Source: JANLQX01 sp031381685
GTDB lineage: Bacteria; Actinomycetota; Acidimicrobiia; Acidimicrobiales; JANYDT01
Direction of reading: 5' to 3'
NCBI GenBank assembly: GCA_031381685.1
Contig: JANMYF010000037.1
Span: forward strand, 26,766-90,765
DNA length: 64,000 nt
Under the pieces are notes generated by a model, which saw nothing but the letters and a program-made list of their open reading frames with translations, was not told the origin of the DNA and made no database searches. The translations under genes and the position numbers were made by a program. Positions 50,414 through 59,966 of this stretch are shown one piece after another (position 1 is the stretch's first letter; every line of letters starts with the position of its first letter).

Positions 50414-50517
50414 GACGAACTCCTCGAGGATTGCCGTGGCGGCATCTGGTGCAACCGTACCAACGGGCACTTCGTTCCCGAAGGCCCTGCCGAGACAGGA
50501 CCGTCCGGGGCCGATGG

Positions 50518-50892
50518 TCAGAGGTAGAGGCCGGTGGTGCCGTCGATGCGGTCGGCGGCGACGCCGTGGATGTCGCGCTCGCGCAGGAGGAGGTAGTCCT
50601 CGCCGCTCACCTCGACCTCGTAGCGGTCCTCGGGGTTGAACAGCACGCGATCACCAGGCTGGATGAGCCGCACACTCGGGCCGACGGCGACCACCTCGGC
50701 CCAGGCCAGACGTCGGGAGATCTGCGCGGTGGACGGAATGAGCAGGCCCCCCTTGGAGAGCCGCTCGCCGTCGGATGCCGGGATCTGGACGAGGACCCGG
50801 TCGGCCAGCATCGTGATCGCCAGTTTCGCTTCTGCACTTGCCACGCACTCCACGCTACTGGCGGAGGCATCCGGCCTGCGGCCGTCGCTCAC
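50518..50892 (-). CDS. GroES/Cpn10-like protein
   Basis: The product has 124 residues from a GTG at 50892 that overlaps the trehalase stop (GTGA), or 108 from a GTG at 50844. It has the Cpn10 pattern MLADRVLVQIP, GGLLIPSTAQ, AEVVAVGPSVRLIQPGDRVLFNPE and YLLLRERDIHGVA. The mobile loop and a bound GroEL are not adjacent, so a variant co-chaperonin role is uncertain. Its place in an operon with trehalase is unusual for a groES gene. Confidence 0.8.
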   Translation of the reverse strand: MSDGRRPDASASSVECVASAEAKLAITMLADRVLVQIPASDGERLSKGGLLIPSTAQISRRLAWAEVVAVGPSVRLIQPGDRVLFNPEDRYEVEVSGEDYLLLRERDIHGVAADRIDGTTGLYL

Positions 50893-52346
50893 GACCCCCC
50901 GTACCCACGGGCCAGGAAGTCGATGAGCACGCCGTTGGTCCAGCCGAAACCCGCCTGCACGTCGTACTCACCGCCGGTGGGCTCGCGACCCGTTTCCTCG
51001 ACGTCGTACTTCTCCAGCAAGGCTCCGTCGACGAGGAACCGCCGACGGCAGGTATCGACCCACCGGTCGGCGACCTCGGCGGCGTCGGCGTCGAAACCGT
51101 ACGCCTGCAGACCTTCCACGGCCCACCACTGCAGCGGGGCCCATCCGTTCGGGGCATCCCACTGCTGGCCGGAGTTGACGAGGGTCGTGCGCAGCCCGCC
51201 AGACGCGAGGAACCGATCCCGAAGCGTTCCCGCCGCCACCGTCGCCTGCTCAGGACTGGCGATCCCTGCTGCGAGAGGGAGCACTCCCGCCAGCGTCAGA
51301 GCGGGGCGGTGCGATCCCGTTCGGCGATCGCGGTCGACGAACCACGCGTTCTTGCTGTCCCAGAACTGCTCACGGATCATCGCGGCGCGCCCCTCACCGG
51401 CAACCCGGTACTCCTTCGCCCGCACCCCCTCGCCCGCCGCGACGAAGAGTTCGGCGATCAACGTTTCCAGTTCGACGAGCAGCACGTTGAGATCCACGGG
51501 GATCACGTCTGTCGTCTCGATCGTCGCAAGGTCCATCGGGTCGGCGCACCACCGTGACGAGAAGTCCCAGCCGGACTCGGCTCCAGCTCGGAGGTTGCGG
51601 AGGAGTTCGCCGCGACGTGCCCCTCCGGCCAGGTGCACGTCCTCGGCAAACGACTCCGGCCGTGGGGTGTCGAGCGCATCGAAATAGCGGGAGGCGGTCG
51701 AGCCGCCGACCGGAACGACCCGTTCGCCGGCGGTCCAGAAGGCATGCTCGCGCAGCAATGCGGGAAGGTACCCAAGACCGTCGACGCCGGCACCCATCAG
51801 CGCCCGCACCATCGCGGCGAGCATCGGAGGCTGGCTCCGGGACGCCAGGTATGTCCGGCTGCCGTTGGGGATGTAGCCGATCGATTCCTGTAGGAACACG
51901 AGGTTGTCGACCATGCCCGTGAACAGTTCGACGTGTCCGTGGCGAAGAAGTCCGAGGCCGGTGAAGAACGAGTCCCAGTAGAACAGCTCGTCGAATCGAC
52001 CACCGGGCACGACATAGGGGTGCGGAAGCGCAAGAAGCGAACTTCCGTCCGGCACAGTGGTATGCGTACGTAGGAGCGTCGCCCATGGGTCGTGCAGGTA
52101 CTGCTCGATCGAAGCGTGCGAGGGCTGACGGGGTGGCGACGGCGTGGGGAGCGCGAAGTTCTCGTCGACGAATCGACGCAGCGCGTCGCGATCGAGCGGA
52201 CGGGGAAGGGCGTCGAAGCGCTCCTCGATCACGACATCGCCGAACCGGGGAATCGCGTCGACGTAGCCCTTGGAGTCGTCGAACACCCGCGCCAGCTGCA
52301 CCGCCTCGAACACCCGCCCTTCGGTCGTCAACGTCACGACGGACAC
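50889..52346 (-). CDS. Glycoside hydrolase family 37 trehalase
   Basis: The protein of about 485 residues has the trehalase signature PGGRFDELFYWDSFF (near residue 115), the second signature QWDAPNGWAPLQWW (near 385), IPNGSRTYLASRSQPP and the C-terminal EKYDVEETGREPTGGEYDVQAGFGWTNG. It hydrolyses alpha,alpha-trehalose to glucose. There is no signal peptide, so it is cytoplasmic. The GTG codons at 52346 and 52337 are both possible. A GroES-like gene is translationally coupled downstream. Confidence 0.93.
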   Translation of the reverse strand: MSVVTLTTEGRVFEAVQLARVFDDSKGYVDAIPRFGDVVIEERFDALPRPLDRDALRRFVDENFALPTPSPPRQPSHASIEQYLHDPWATLLRTHTTVPDGSSLLALPHPYVVPGGRFDELFYWDSFFTGLGLLRHGHVELFTGMVDNLVFLQESIGYIPNGSRTYLASRSQPPMLAAMVRALMGAGVDGLGYLPALLREHAFWTAGERVVPVGGSTASRYFDALDTPRPESFAEDVHLAGGARRGELLRNLRAGAESGWDFSSRWCADPMDLATIETTDVIPVDLNVLLVELETLIAELFVAAGEGVRAKEYRVAGEGRAAMIREQFWDSKNAWFVDRDRRTGSHRPALTLAGVLPLAAGIASPEQATVAAGTLRDRFLASGGLRTTLVNSGQQWDAPNGWAPLQWWAVEGLQAYGFDADAAEVADRWVDTCRRRFLVDGALLEKYDVEETGREPTGGEYDVQAGFGWTNGVLIDFLARGYGGS

Positions 52347-52409
52347 CGTATCGGAGGGAGAAAACTCGCTTCGCCGAGGTGAGAGCGCCGGATAGTGTTT
52401 CCTCCCCCT

Positions 52410-54524
52410 ATGCACGACGCCGCCGAGGAGCTGCCAACCGAACTCCTCGCCGAACGGGCGCACCTCGCCCATGCCGAGGCATGTCTCGTGGCCATGCGGG
52501 AGCGGGCCGAGGCGACCCTTCGCCAGGCCCGCCACGACGCCCACCTCGACACCGCGTTCGACGCCAAGGCGATCCACGCCGTTCTGCAGGAGCGGCTCGT
52601 GTCGCTCCGGCGCGGCACGGGTGCGCTCGCGTTCGGGCGAATCGACGACGAGGACGGGGCCAGGTACTACGTGGGCCGGCGCCACGTGGAAGACCTCGAG
52701 CGGAACCCCGTGGTCGTCGACTGGCGGGCCGCCATAAGCGCGCCCTTCTACCGGGCCACGTGGGCCGATCCGCTCGGCCTCACGTTGCGGCGGCGCTTCG
52801 CCTCCGACGGTGAAGTTCTCGCCGGGTTCTTCGACGAGCACTTCGACGACCCCGACGCGCATGCCGAAGGCGGTGGAGTCCCCGACCCGCTCCTCGCCGA
52901 GCTCGACCGGGCGCGCTCGGGGGCGATGCGCGACATCGTCGCCACGATCCAGGCCGAGCAGGATGAGATCATCCGCGCTCCGCTCGACGATCTGATCGTC
53001 GTCCAGGGCGGACCGGGCACGGGAAAGACGGCTGTGGGTCTGCACCGTGCTGCGTTCCTCCTCTACGAGCACCGCGAGCTGTTCCGGCGAGCCCCGTTGC
53101 TTGTCGTCGGCCCGAACCCGCTGTTTCTCGCGTACATCTCCGAAGTGCTTCCGTCGCTCGGCGAGAGCAGCGTGGTGCAGACCACCGTCGAGCTGCTGTT
53201 GCGCCGGTACCGTGTCGGGCACGTCGATCCCCCGGAAGTCGCAGCGCTCAAGGGCGACGGGCGGATGGCCCCGGTGATTGCCGCTGCTATCTCGTCGCGC
53301 ATCGGACGCGACGTGGTGCCGCTCGAAGCACCCACGATCTTTGGCATCGCCCGTCTGTCGGCCGACGAGGTGCAGACCCAGCTCGACGACGTCCGAGTAC
53401 GACGTTTGCCAACCAACGTCGGACGCGACGTACTGCGTGATCAGCTCATCGCGGCCGCATGGCGATCGTTCAGCGCGCGTACCGACGCCGACCCGGCCCG
53501 CAACGTCGGTTTCGTCGACGACCTTCGCACCGGCAGACCGTTCAAGGCCTGGTTCGATCGACTTTGGCCGAACCTCAGCGCGCATAGCGTCGTCCGTTCC
53601 CTTCTGACCGGTCGCTCGGCACTTGCGAGCGCCGCATCAGGCGTCTGGTCGGCGGGCGAGCAGACGATGCTGCGTCGGAGCATTCCGACCGCCGTTGCCG
53701 ATCAGCGATGGAGTCGCCCGGAGCTCGCTCTCCTCGACGAGGCCGACGCGTTGATCTCCGGAGTGAGCCGGACGTTCTCGCACATCGTCGTCGACGAAGC
53801 GCAGGATCTCTCGGCGATGGAGTTCCGGGTGATCGCCCGCCGCTCCCCCGCCCGGTCCCTCACGGTCCTCGGCGATCTGGCCCAGTCGACGGCCGTCGGC
53901 GGTCAGGAGCATTGGGACGACGCGCTTGACGAGCTCCGTCTCGCCGACGGTCGGGCGCCGCACGGACGCGTCGCCGAGCTCACCATGGGCTACCGGGTTC
54001 CGGCACCGATCCTCGACGTCGCCAACCGCCTGTTGCCGGTCGCCGCGCCCAACGTGCGCCCAGCGAGATCGGTCCGCGAGCAGGGTCGGGTGCCCGTAGT
54101 CGTGGTGACGCCGAGCGTCGAAGCTGCGGTTCAAGAGGCTGCTTCACTTGCCGGGCAATCCACTCGCGCCTCGCTCGCGGTGTTGTGCCCCGAGGTACTC
54201 ATCGATGATCTGGCAGCGGCCCTCACGGTGATCGGCGTGGCGTTCACCGACGCACGTAGTGCCGGCGCGGTGCTGACCGGTGGCGTGTCGCTCATCAGCG
54301 CTCGGGCGTCGAAGGGACTCGAGTTCGACGACGTCATCGTCGTCGAACCATTACGCATCATCGAGGAGGATCGCGGCGCCAGGGTGCTCTACGTCGCGTT
54401 GACCCGCGCGGTGCAAGAGCTCGCGATCGTCACTTCTGCATCGGTCCCGCTGCTCGGCATCGACCTCTCGTCGCCGACTCGCGATTCGGCGGAGCCGTTC
54501 AGCGCTGCAGTGGACGAACGATGA
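52410..54524 (+). CDS. helD: HelD-like superfamily 1 helicase
   Basis: The 704-residue protein from the ATG at 52410 has an N-terminal helical hairpin (AAEELPTELLAERAHLAHAEACLVAMRERAEATL), then DLIVVQGGPGTGKTAVGLHRAAFLLY with Walker A (near 200), FSHIVVDEAQDLSAMEFRVI as Walker B, the TMGYRVP motif, and a C-terminal SLISARASKGLEFDDVIVVEP and LYVALTRAVQEL. This is the actinobacterial HelD layout, a factor that removes RNA polymerase from DNA. The last 26 bp overlap hisF on the other strand. It is divergent from the trehalase gene. Confidence 0.9.
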   Translation: MHDAAEELPTELLAERAHLAHAEACLVAMRERAEATLRQARHDAHLDTAFDAKAIHAVLQERLVSLRRGTGALAFGRIDDEDGARYYVGRRHVEDLERNPVVVDWRAAISAPFYRATWADPLGLTLRRRFASDGEVLAGFFDEHFDDPDAHAEGGGVPDPLLAELDRARSGAMRDIVATIQAEQDEIIRAPLDDLIVVQGGPGTGKTAVGLHRAAFLLYEHRELFRRAPLLVVGPNPLFLAYISEVLPSLGESSVVQTTVELLLRRYRVGHVDPPEVAALKGDGRMAPVIAAAISSRIGRDVVPLEAPTIFGIARLSADEVQTQLDDVRVRRLPTNVGRDVLRDQLIAAAWRSFSARTDADPARNVGFVDDLRTGRPFKAWFDRLWPNLSAHSVVRSLLTGRSALASAASGVWSAGEQTMLRRSIPTAVADQRWSRPELALLDEADALISGVSRTFSHIVVDEAQDLSAMEFRVIARRSPARSLTVLGDLAQSTAVGGQEHWDDALDELRLADGRAPHGRVAELTMGYRVPAPILDVANRLLPVAAPNVRPARSVREQGRVPVVVVTPSVEAAVQEAASLAGQSTRASLAVLCPEVLIDDLAAALTVIGVAFTDARSAGAVLTGGVSLISARASKGLEFDDVIVVEPLRIIEEDRGARVLYVALTRAVQELAIVTSASVPLLGIDLSSPTRDSAEPFSAAVDER

Positions 54525-55272
54525 CCCCCGCGGCGGCGAGGACAGCTTTCGCTTCGCCGATCGTGTGCTCTCCGAAGTGGAAGATCGACGCGGCGAGCAC
54601 GGCGTCGGCACCGGCGATCAGGGCGCCGTCGACGAGGTGATCGAGCGAACCGACGCCGCCGCTGGCGATCACCGGGATGTCGACGGCGTCGACGATGGCG
54701 CGGGTGAGCGGCAGATCGAATCCGTCGCGCGTGCCGTCGCGATCCATCGAGGTCAGAAGGATCTCGCCAGCACCTCGACGGGCCACTTCATCGGCCCAGG
54801 CGACGGCGTCGATACCGGTCGGGGTGCGCCCTCCGTGGACGAACACCTCCCACCCGGGGCGGCCGTCGGACCATGCGCGCGCGTCGATGGCGACAACGGC
54901 GCACTGGGTTCCGAATTCCGTGGCGATCTCGTCGATGAGCTGCGGGCGGGCCACGGCCGCGGAGTTCGACGACACCTTGTCGGCACCGGAGCGCAGTAGG
55001 CGTCGGGCGTCGTCGACCGTGCGGACGCCACCGCCGACCGTGAGCGGGATGAACACGGTCTCGGCGGTGCGGGCGACGACGTCGTACACCGTCTCGCGGT
55101 TGTCTGACGATGCGGTGATGTCGAGGAACACCAGCTCATCGGCGCCCTCAGCGTCGTAGCGGGCGGCCAACTCGACGGGGTCGCCGGCGTCCCGAAGGCC
55201 TACGAAGTTCACGCCCTTGACGACTCGGCCCCGATCGACGTCGAGGCACGGGATGACACGGACGCTTCGCAC
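54499..55272 (-). CDS. hisF: Imidazole glycerol phosphate synthase subunit HisF
   Basis: The 257-residue TIM barrel has VRVIPCLDVDRGRVVKGVNFVGLRDAGDPVE with the first catalytic Asp (near 12), FLDITASSDNRETVYDVVARTAE, the VGGGVRTVDDARRLLRSGADKVSSNSAAV phosphate site, the second catalytic Asp region LTSMDRDGTRDGFD and ASGGVGSLDHL. It makes imidazole glycerol phosphate and AICAR with HisH, which is not in the window. It is 8 kb away from hisI, and converges and overlaps with helD. Confidence 0.97.
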   Translation of the reverse strand: MRSVRVIPCLDVDRGRVVKGVNFVGLRDAGDPVELAARYDAEGADELVFLDITASSDNRETVYDVVARTAETVFIPLTVGGGVRTVDDARRLLRSGADKVSSNSAAVARPQLIDEIATEFGTQCAVVAIDARAWSDGRPGWEVFVHGGRTPTGIDAVAWADEVARRGAGEILLTSMDRDGTRDGFDLPLTRAIVDAVDIPVIASGGVGSLDHLVDGALIAGADAVLAASIFHFGEHTIGEAKAVLAAAGVIVRPLQR

Positions 55273-55355
55273 CCCTCCACCGTATGCGCCCGCTCCACCG
55301 ACCGCGGTCGAGTTCGATGGCCACGGCGTCGGCGGGATGCGGGCAAGCTGGTGAC

Positions 55356-55898
55356 GTGCACCGTTCCGTCATTCGAGCCGCTGCGGCCCTGCTCGTCGTC
55401 GCCGGTTCGGTGGGAACCAGAACGTTTCCGCCGACCGCGGCGTCCTCCAAGTCATCGACGTCGTCGAAGCGGGCCTCGTCGAAATCGGTAACGACCACCG
55501 CGCCGCCGTTCACCGGCAAGTCCCGTCCGGCGGACGTGAGCGCCGCTGTCCGAGCGAGCGCAACGCCGGTTGCCGCTGCGCTCGGCGCCAAGCTCGGCAA
55601 ACCGAGCTGCCCGCCGGTTGAGAGGCCACGGGTCGGCCTGACCCTGCAGTGCCTCGTGGCGTTCGACAAGAGTGTCGTCGGATGGCTCGTCACCCTCACA
55701 CCCGCGGGCTCCCTCGACGCCCGACCGACGTTCCCGATCGTCGGCAAGCGCCGACTGGAGTCGCTTGCGGGAACCGGAGCGACCTGCGACATGCCCGCAT
55801 TCGTCGGGTTGCCGGCCGGCGCAACCGTTTCGTGCCGTGTCGGCAAGACGGACATCGAGTTCAGCATGACCACCGCAGGAACCGTGCAGCGTCGATGA
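55356..55898 (+). CDS. Secreted hypothetical protein
   Basis: The 180-residue product has a signal peptide (VIRAAAALLVVAGSVG, residues 5-20) and a Ser/Thr/Lys-rich linker (SSKSSTSSKRASSKSVTTT). A C-terminal domain of about 110 residues follows with four Cys (KPSCPPVE, LQCLVAF, ATCDMPA, VSCRVG). The paired Cys suggest two disulfides. The pattern resembles DUF4333-like exported proteins, but the match is not strong. The GTG at 55356 is best; an ATG at 55317 would put the signal peptide further inside. Confidence 0.6.
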   Translation: MHRSVIRAAAALLVVAGSVGTRTFPPTAASSKSSTSSKRASSKSVTTTAPPFTGKSRPADVSAAVRASATPVAAALGAKLGKPSCPPVERPRVGLTLQCLVAFDKSVVGWLVTLTPAGSLDARPTFPIVGKRRLESLAGTGATCDMPAFVGLPAGATVSCRVGKTDIEFSMTTAGTVQRR

Positions 55899-55970
55899 AC
55901 CGGAGCCTGGCCGGTGATTGTGCACCCAGTCGCCCCGGGGGCGACCAGGGCTACAACCATCGATGCGCGG

Positions 55971-56918
55971 CTACGGGCGCACGATGACGTTGCCCCGCTT
56001 GTGGCCGCTGTCGACTCGACGGTAGGCGGCGACGATATCGGCGAGGTCGTAGGACTGATCGTGGACGACGGTGAGCCTTCCGTTGGCGACGAGATCGAGC
56101 AGGAAGTCGAAGTCGGCGGCACGCGCCGGTGAACTCCCGGCAGAGACGTTGCCCCGCGCCCGAATCGTGTCGCCGAGGCTCGCCACCGCGAGCAGTAGCT
56201 TGCCCTCGGGCAAGAGCAACCGTCGACCGGACTCCACCGAGAGGTTGCCGACCGTGTCGAGCACCGCATCGAATCGCTGGTCGGTGGCCACAAGGTCTTC
56301 GCGCGTGTAGTCGATGACTTGGTCCGCGCCGAGGGTCGTGACGAGCGCGATGTTCGCGGCGCTGGTCACCGCCGTCACCGTTGCCCCGAAGTGTTTGGCG
56401 AGCTGCACGGCGTTCGTGCCGATCGCGCCCATTCCGCCGTTGACGAGCACCGACATCCCAGGGCCCACGGAAGCTTTGTCGCGCAGGAAGAACAACGCCG
56501 CGGTGCCACCGAACAGCAACCCGGCGGCATCCTCGTGGCTCACCGTGGACGGCTTATCGGCGAGTTTCTTCGCCGCCACTGCGACGTATTGCGCGTGCGC
56601 ACCCATCCTGATCCCGGTCATGCCGCACACCGCGTCGCCGACGGCGAACCCGTCGACACGGGACCCGACCGCGTCGACGATCCCGGAGAACGTGCTTCCC
56701 AGGATCTTGCCTCGTGGCCCGCTCAGGCCGAAGGCCATGCGGGCGAATGGAGCGAACCCTCCCGGGAATCGAGCGGCCCTGATGCGCGCGTCGCCCGAGG
56801 TGACGGCGGCAGCATGAACCCGTACGAGGACCTCCTCCGACCGGGGCACCGGAGTCGACACCTCGGCGATGCGCACGACTTCGGGTGCGCCGTACCTGTC
56901 GACCACTGCTGCTCTCAT
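55971..56918 (-). CDS. NAD(P)-dependent quinone/alcohol oxidoreductase (MDR family)
   Basis: The 315-residue zinc-independent medium-chain reductase starts MRAAVVDRYGAPEVVRI. It has VHAAAVTSGDARIR, the VLVNGGMGAIGTNAVQLAKHFGA nucleotide-binding motif (near residue 145) and a C-terminal DLADIVAAYRRVDSGHKRGNVIV. No structural zinc Cys set is present, so it is a QOR-type enzyme. It lies just downstream of the DUF6326 gene, 4 bp apart, on the same strand. Confidence 0.9.
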   Translation of the reverse strand: MRAAVVDRYGAPEVVRIAEVSTPVPRSEEVLVRVHAAAVTSGDARIRAARFPGGFAPFARMAFGLSGPRGKILGSTFSGIVDAVGSRVDGFAVGDAVCGMTGIRMGAHAQYVAVAAKKLADKPSTVSHEDAAGLLFGGTAALFFLRDKASVGPGMSVLVNGGMGAIGTNAVQLAKHFGATVTAVTSAANIALVTTLGADQVIDYTREDLVATDQRFDAVLDTVGNLSVESGRRLLLPEGKLLLAVASLGDTIRARGNVSAGSSPARAADFDFLLDLVANGRLTVVHDQSYDLADIVAAYRRVDSGHKRGNVIVRP

Positions 56919-56922
56919 GTCA

Positions 56923-57393
56923 TCACCTTGCATCGTAAGACTCACGAGTCGCGACCGTCACTCTCGGCCACCTCCATGCGGTTCGGACGATGGCGAGCAG
57001 CAGCAGCACCTCGACGACACTCCCGAGGATGAAGTACGCCCAGCTCTCGCCGACGATCGAGGCGACGACGGTGGCGATGTAGACCACGGCCACGACGAGG
57101 TTCGCTCGTCGGTTGAGCTTCGGCGGAGCGAGGAGCGAGGCGACCACCATCAGACTCGGGATCAGGATGTAGATCGTCGTGAGAGCCAGGAACGTCTGGT
57201 TGATGGCGAAACCCGTCCCCGGAACCTCCCGAGCAAGGGCGCCGTTGATCATGTCCTCGCGGAAGAAGCCGAAGATGTCGACGTACGCGAACACGAAGAG
57301 CATGGCGATCCACAGGCCGCTCAGTACGACCTTCACATCCACTGGTGCGTCGCGAAGCTCCGTCGATGTGCTGACCTGCGGTTCTCGTTTCAC
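56923..57393 (-). CDS. DUF6326-type four-helix membrane protein
   Basis: The 156-residue protein has four hydrophobic helices (about 22-42, 63-85, 95-115 and 120-138) with the conserved FAYVDIFGFFREDMINGA and GFAINQTFLALTTIYILIPSLMV segments. These fit the DUF6326 family of small membrane proteins with no known function. It precedes the MDR oxidoreductase gene with 4 bp between them and is probably co-transcribed. Confidence 0.75.
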   Translation of the reverse strand: MKREPQVSTSTELRDAPVDVKVVLSGLWIAMLFVFAYVDIFGFFREDMINGALAREVPGTGFAINQTFLALTTIYILIPSLMVVASLLAPPKLNRRANLVVAVVYIATVVASIVGESWAYFILGSVVEVLLLLAIVRTAWRWPRVTVATRESYDAR

Positions 57394-57625
57394 CGGTTGC
57401 TCCTGTTTTCTTCACGTCGTGACGTTCCACGTCCAGTGTGAAGAAGGAGGTTCTCAGCCGCATCAGTCCTCCGACTGGAGATCACCTGGCCGTTGGGCCA
57501 GTTTCCATCCGGATCGTTCGTCTTCGCTCGACCGTGTTGGCCGAACATGAACTGGCCGATCGGTCAGGTCCGGACCGTTCGTTCGGCTGTCCTCTCGTCC
57601 CCCGGCGATCCCTACGCTGAAGACC

Positions 57626-58777
57626 GTGCGGAAAGCCGTGACGTCGTTGTGGGCCGAGCCGGCCGTGAAGAACCCGCCGCCCCGCGGGCGGCACGACTAC
57701 GTGCTCGCTGCAGCGGTCCTGGCCGCGGTGGCGGCCGAAGGTTTGTTCCGGAAGGACGTCGCGTGGCGACCTCTTACGATTCTCTTCGGCGGCGCACTCG
57801 CCCTGGCCGTCCTCGTCCGGCGCACCCATGCGCTGTGGGCTGTGGCGTTCGGCTTCGGAACGTTCGCCGTTCTCGACGTGGTCCGGTCCGCCATTGATCG
57901 CCCTCCGGTGATGCTGTACAGCGGAGCGATCGTCCTCGTGTTCACCTATTCGCTCTTCCGCTGGGGCGCCGGTCGTGATGCTGCGATCGGGTTCGGCTTC
58001 ATGGCCCTCGGCTTCACCTCGAGCGTTGTCACCGACTTCACCGGCGTCGGCGATGCCATCGGTGGAGCTGCGGTATTGCTGTTCGCGGCAGCACTCGGTG
58101 CATCCATCCGCTACCGCGGCACGGCTCGTTTGCAGTTGATCGAACAGGCGAAGCTCCACGAGCGCGAGCAGTTGGCGCGGGAGCTCCACGACACCGTTGC
58201 GCACCATGTCTCGGCGATCGCGATCCAGGCCCAGGGCGGGCTGTTCCTCGCCCGTTCCTCATCGCTCGCCGGAGCGACCGAGGCACTCGAGACCATCAAC
58301 CGCGAAGCCGCTCTCACCCTCGCCGAGATGCGTTCCATGGTCCGGGCGCTCCGGGATCGCAACCAACAGCCATCCGTCGCGCCGCAGCGTTCGATCGCCG
58401 ACATCGAACGGCTCGCGGCGAACAGCACCGACGCGCTTCGCATCGAGGTCGCCCTCTGCGGAGAGCTTGCCGACCTCCCGCCTGCCCTTGAAGCGGCGTT
58501 GTTCCGGGTTGCGCAGGAATCGGTCACCAACGCCCAACGCCACGCGCACCACGCCACCCACGTCGAGGTCAGCGTGAGCGGAAACGCGACAGAGGTGCAG
58601 ATGACCGTCAGTGATGACGGCACGCGCGGCCCCGTGCCGACAGACCCGCCGGGGTTCGGGCTCGTCGGGATGACCGAGCGTGTCACCCTGCTCGGTGGGA
58701 CGCTCACCGCCGGACCGAAACCGGGTCGCGGTTGGCGCGTCCGCGCCGTCCTCCCCCGCAACGGAGCCACGACATGA
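57626..58777 (+). CDS. NarX-type (HisKA_3) sensor histidine kinase
   Basis: The 383-residue protein has an N-terminal block of about five membrane helices (30-160) and a HisKA_3 dimerisation/phosphoacceptor segment ARELHDTVAHHVSAIAIQAQ (near 190-209). The ATPase has RVAQESVTNAQRHAHHA, VSDDGTRG and GFGLVGMTERV. It starts at a GTG. The stop overlaps the ATG of the response regulator by 4 bp, so the two make a two-component system. Confidence 0.9.
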   Translation: MRKAVTSLWAEPAVKNPPPRGRHDYVLAAAVLAAVAAEGLFRKDVAWRPLTILFGGALALAVLVRRTHALWAVAFGFGTFAVLDVVRSAIDRPPVMLYSGAIVLVFTYSLFRWGAGRDAAIGFGFMALGFTSSVVTDFTGVGDAIGGAAVLLFAAALGASIRYRGTARLQLIEQAKLHEREQLARELHDTVAHHVSAIAIQAQGGLFLARSSSLAGATEALETINREAALTLAEMRSMVRALRDRNQQPSVAPQRSIADIERLAANSTDALRIEVALCGELADLPPALEAALFRVAQESVTNAQRHAHHATHVEVSVSGNATEVQMTVSDDGTRGPVPTDPPGFGLVGMTERVTLLGGTLTAGPKPGRGWRVRAVLPRNGATT

Positions 58778-59436
58778 CGATACGCGTGCTCATCGCCGAT
58801 GATCAGAGCATCGTCCGGGCCGGGCTGGCGACGATCCTCAGCAGCCAGCCCGATATCGAGGTCATCGGCCAGGCGGCCGATGGACGCGAAGCCGTCGCCC
58901 TCGCCCGCGAGCTCCGGCCCGATGTCTGTTTGTTCGACATACGCATGCCGAACCTCGACGGCATCGAAGCGACCCGTCTGCTCGCCGGACCCGGCGTCGA
59001 GGATCCGATCGCCGTCGTCGTGATCACCACCTTCGACACCGACGAGTACATCCACGGTGCGCTCAAAGCAGGGGCACGAGGCTTCCTCCTCAAGGGCACT
59101 GCGCCCGAGCAGCTGATCCAGGCCATCCATGCTGCCGTGCAAGGCGACGCGTTGATCGATCCGGGGGTCACTGCTCGCCTGCTGGCAAGCTTCTCGGCCA
59201 ACGCACCCGGTTCCGCCCGTCTCCAACCCCGGCAACCGTTCGAGGCGCTCACGGAGCGCGAGGAGGAAGTGCTCCTGACGGTGGCCCGAGGACGGACCAA
59301 CGCCGAGATCGGCGAGGACCTCCACATCAGCGTGAGCACGGTGAAGTTCCACCTCGCCAGCTTGATGACCAAGCTCGCAGCTAGGAACCGCGTCGAACTC
59401 GCTATGTGGGCGTATGAAACCAAGCGGGTGAAGTAA
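58774..59436 (+). CDS. NarL/LuxR-family response regulator
   Basis: The 220-residue regulator has a receiver (LIADDQSIVRAGL, phospho-Asp in VCLFDIRMPNLDG near 54, Lys in GFLLKGTAPEQL) and a LuxR helix-turn-helix (LTEREEEVLLTVARGRTNAEIGEDLHISVSTVKFHLASLMTKL). Its ATG overlaps the stop of the partner kinase gene (58774-58777). The target genes are unknown. Confidence 0.93.
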   Translation: MTIRVLIADDQSIVRAGLATILSSQPDIEVIGQAADGREAVALARELRPDVCLFDIRMPNLDGIEATRLLAGPGVEDPIAVVVITTFDTDEYIHGALKAGARGFLLKGTAPEQLIQAIHAAVQGDALIDPGVTARLLASFSANAPGSARLQPRQPFEALTEREEEVLLTVARGRTNAEIGEDLHISVSTVKFHLASLMTKLAARNRVELAMWAYETKRVK

Positions 59437-59480
59437 CCCGCCGAACAAGTCCTCCACTCACCGAACGGTGGTGACGGGCG

Positions 59481-59852
59481 TCAGCTCAACAGCGGTCCGA
59501 AGGCGGCCGAGTCGAAGTACTCGTCGATACGGGTGATGAGCCTGTTCTGGCCGAAGCGGGTCACGGCACACACGTCCGACGAAGCGGAGAACCCGTCCGA
59601 ACGGGTCAGCGTCACGACGTGCTGCTCGGTCACGACATGGTCCGCGACTGTGCGGCGCACATCGCTGTATACCGTCTTGACGCCGGCGTCCCACAGCATC
59701 GCCTGCAGGCCGTCTGTCAACGTACCGACATCAATCTCCGGACCGTTGTTCTGCTTGATGCAGAAGTTCGGGGCGCACAGCGCGGCAACACCATCGGCAT
59801 CGTCGGCGGCGAAGTTGGCGAAGAGGGCGTCAGTGCGGGCGTCGAGGTCCAT
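59481..59852 (-). CDS. SnoaL/DUF4440-like NTF2-fold protein
   Basis: The 123-residue protein has an N-terminal DARTDALFANFAADDADGVAALCAPNFCIKQNNG and a C-terminal VTRFGQNRLITRIDEYFDSAAF. This is the NTF2-like/SnoaL fold. The ligand or reaction is unknown. It is divergent from the nitronate monooxygenase gene. Confidence 0.75.
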   Translation of the reverse strand: MDLDARTDALFANFAADDADGVAALCAPNFCIKQNNGPEIDVGTLTDGLQAMLWDAGVKTVYSDVRRTVADHVVTEQHVVTLTRSDGFSASSDVCAVTRFGQNRLITRIDEYFDSAAFGPLLS

Positions 59853-59966
59853 GCCGCAAAGTACTCCGTCCCGACATGATCAATCCAACGAGTGCAACCA
59901 ATCCTGCGTCGCTGGCGACATCGTCTGTGGTGCAGGCGATCGGTGCCGACGCCGTACGATCGGGGT

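Noticed and set aside
50889..53585. An 898-residue extended trehalase frame
   Set aside because: Residues upstream of the GTG at 52346 overlap the helD gene on the opposite strand and do not look like protein; the trehalase family begins near 52346.
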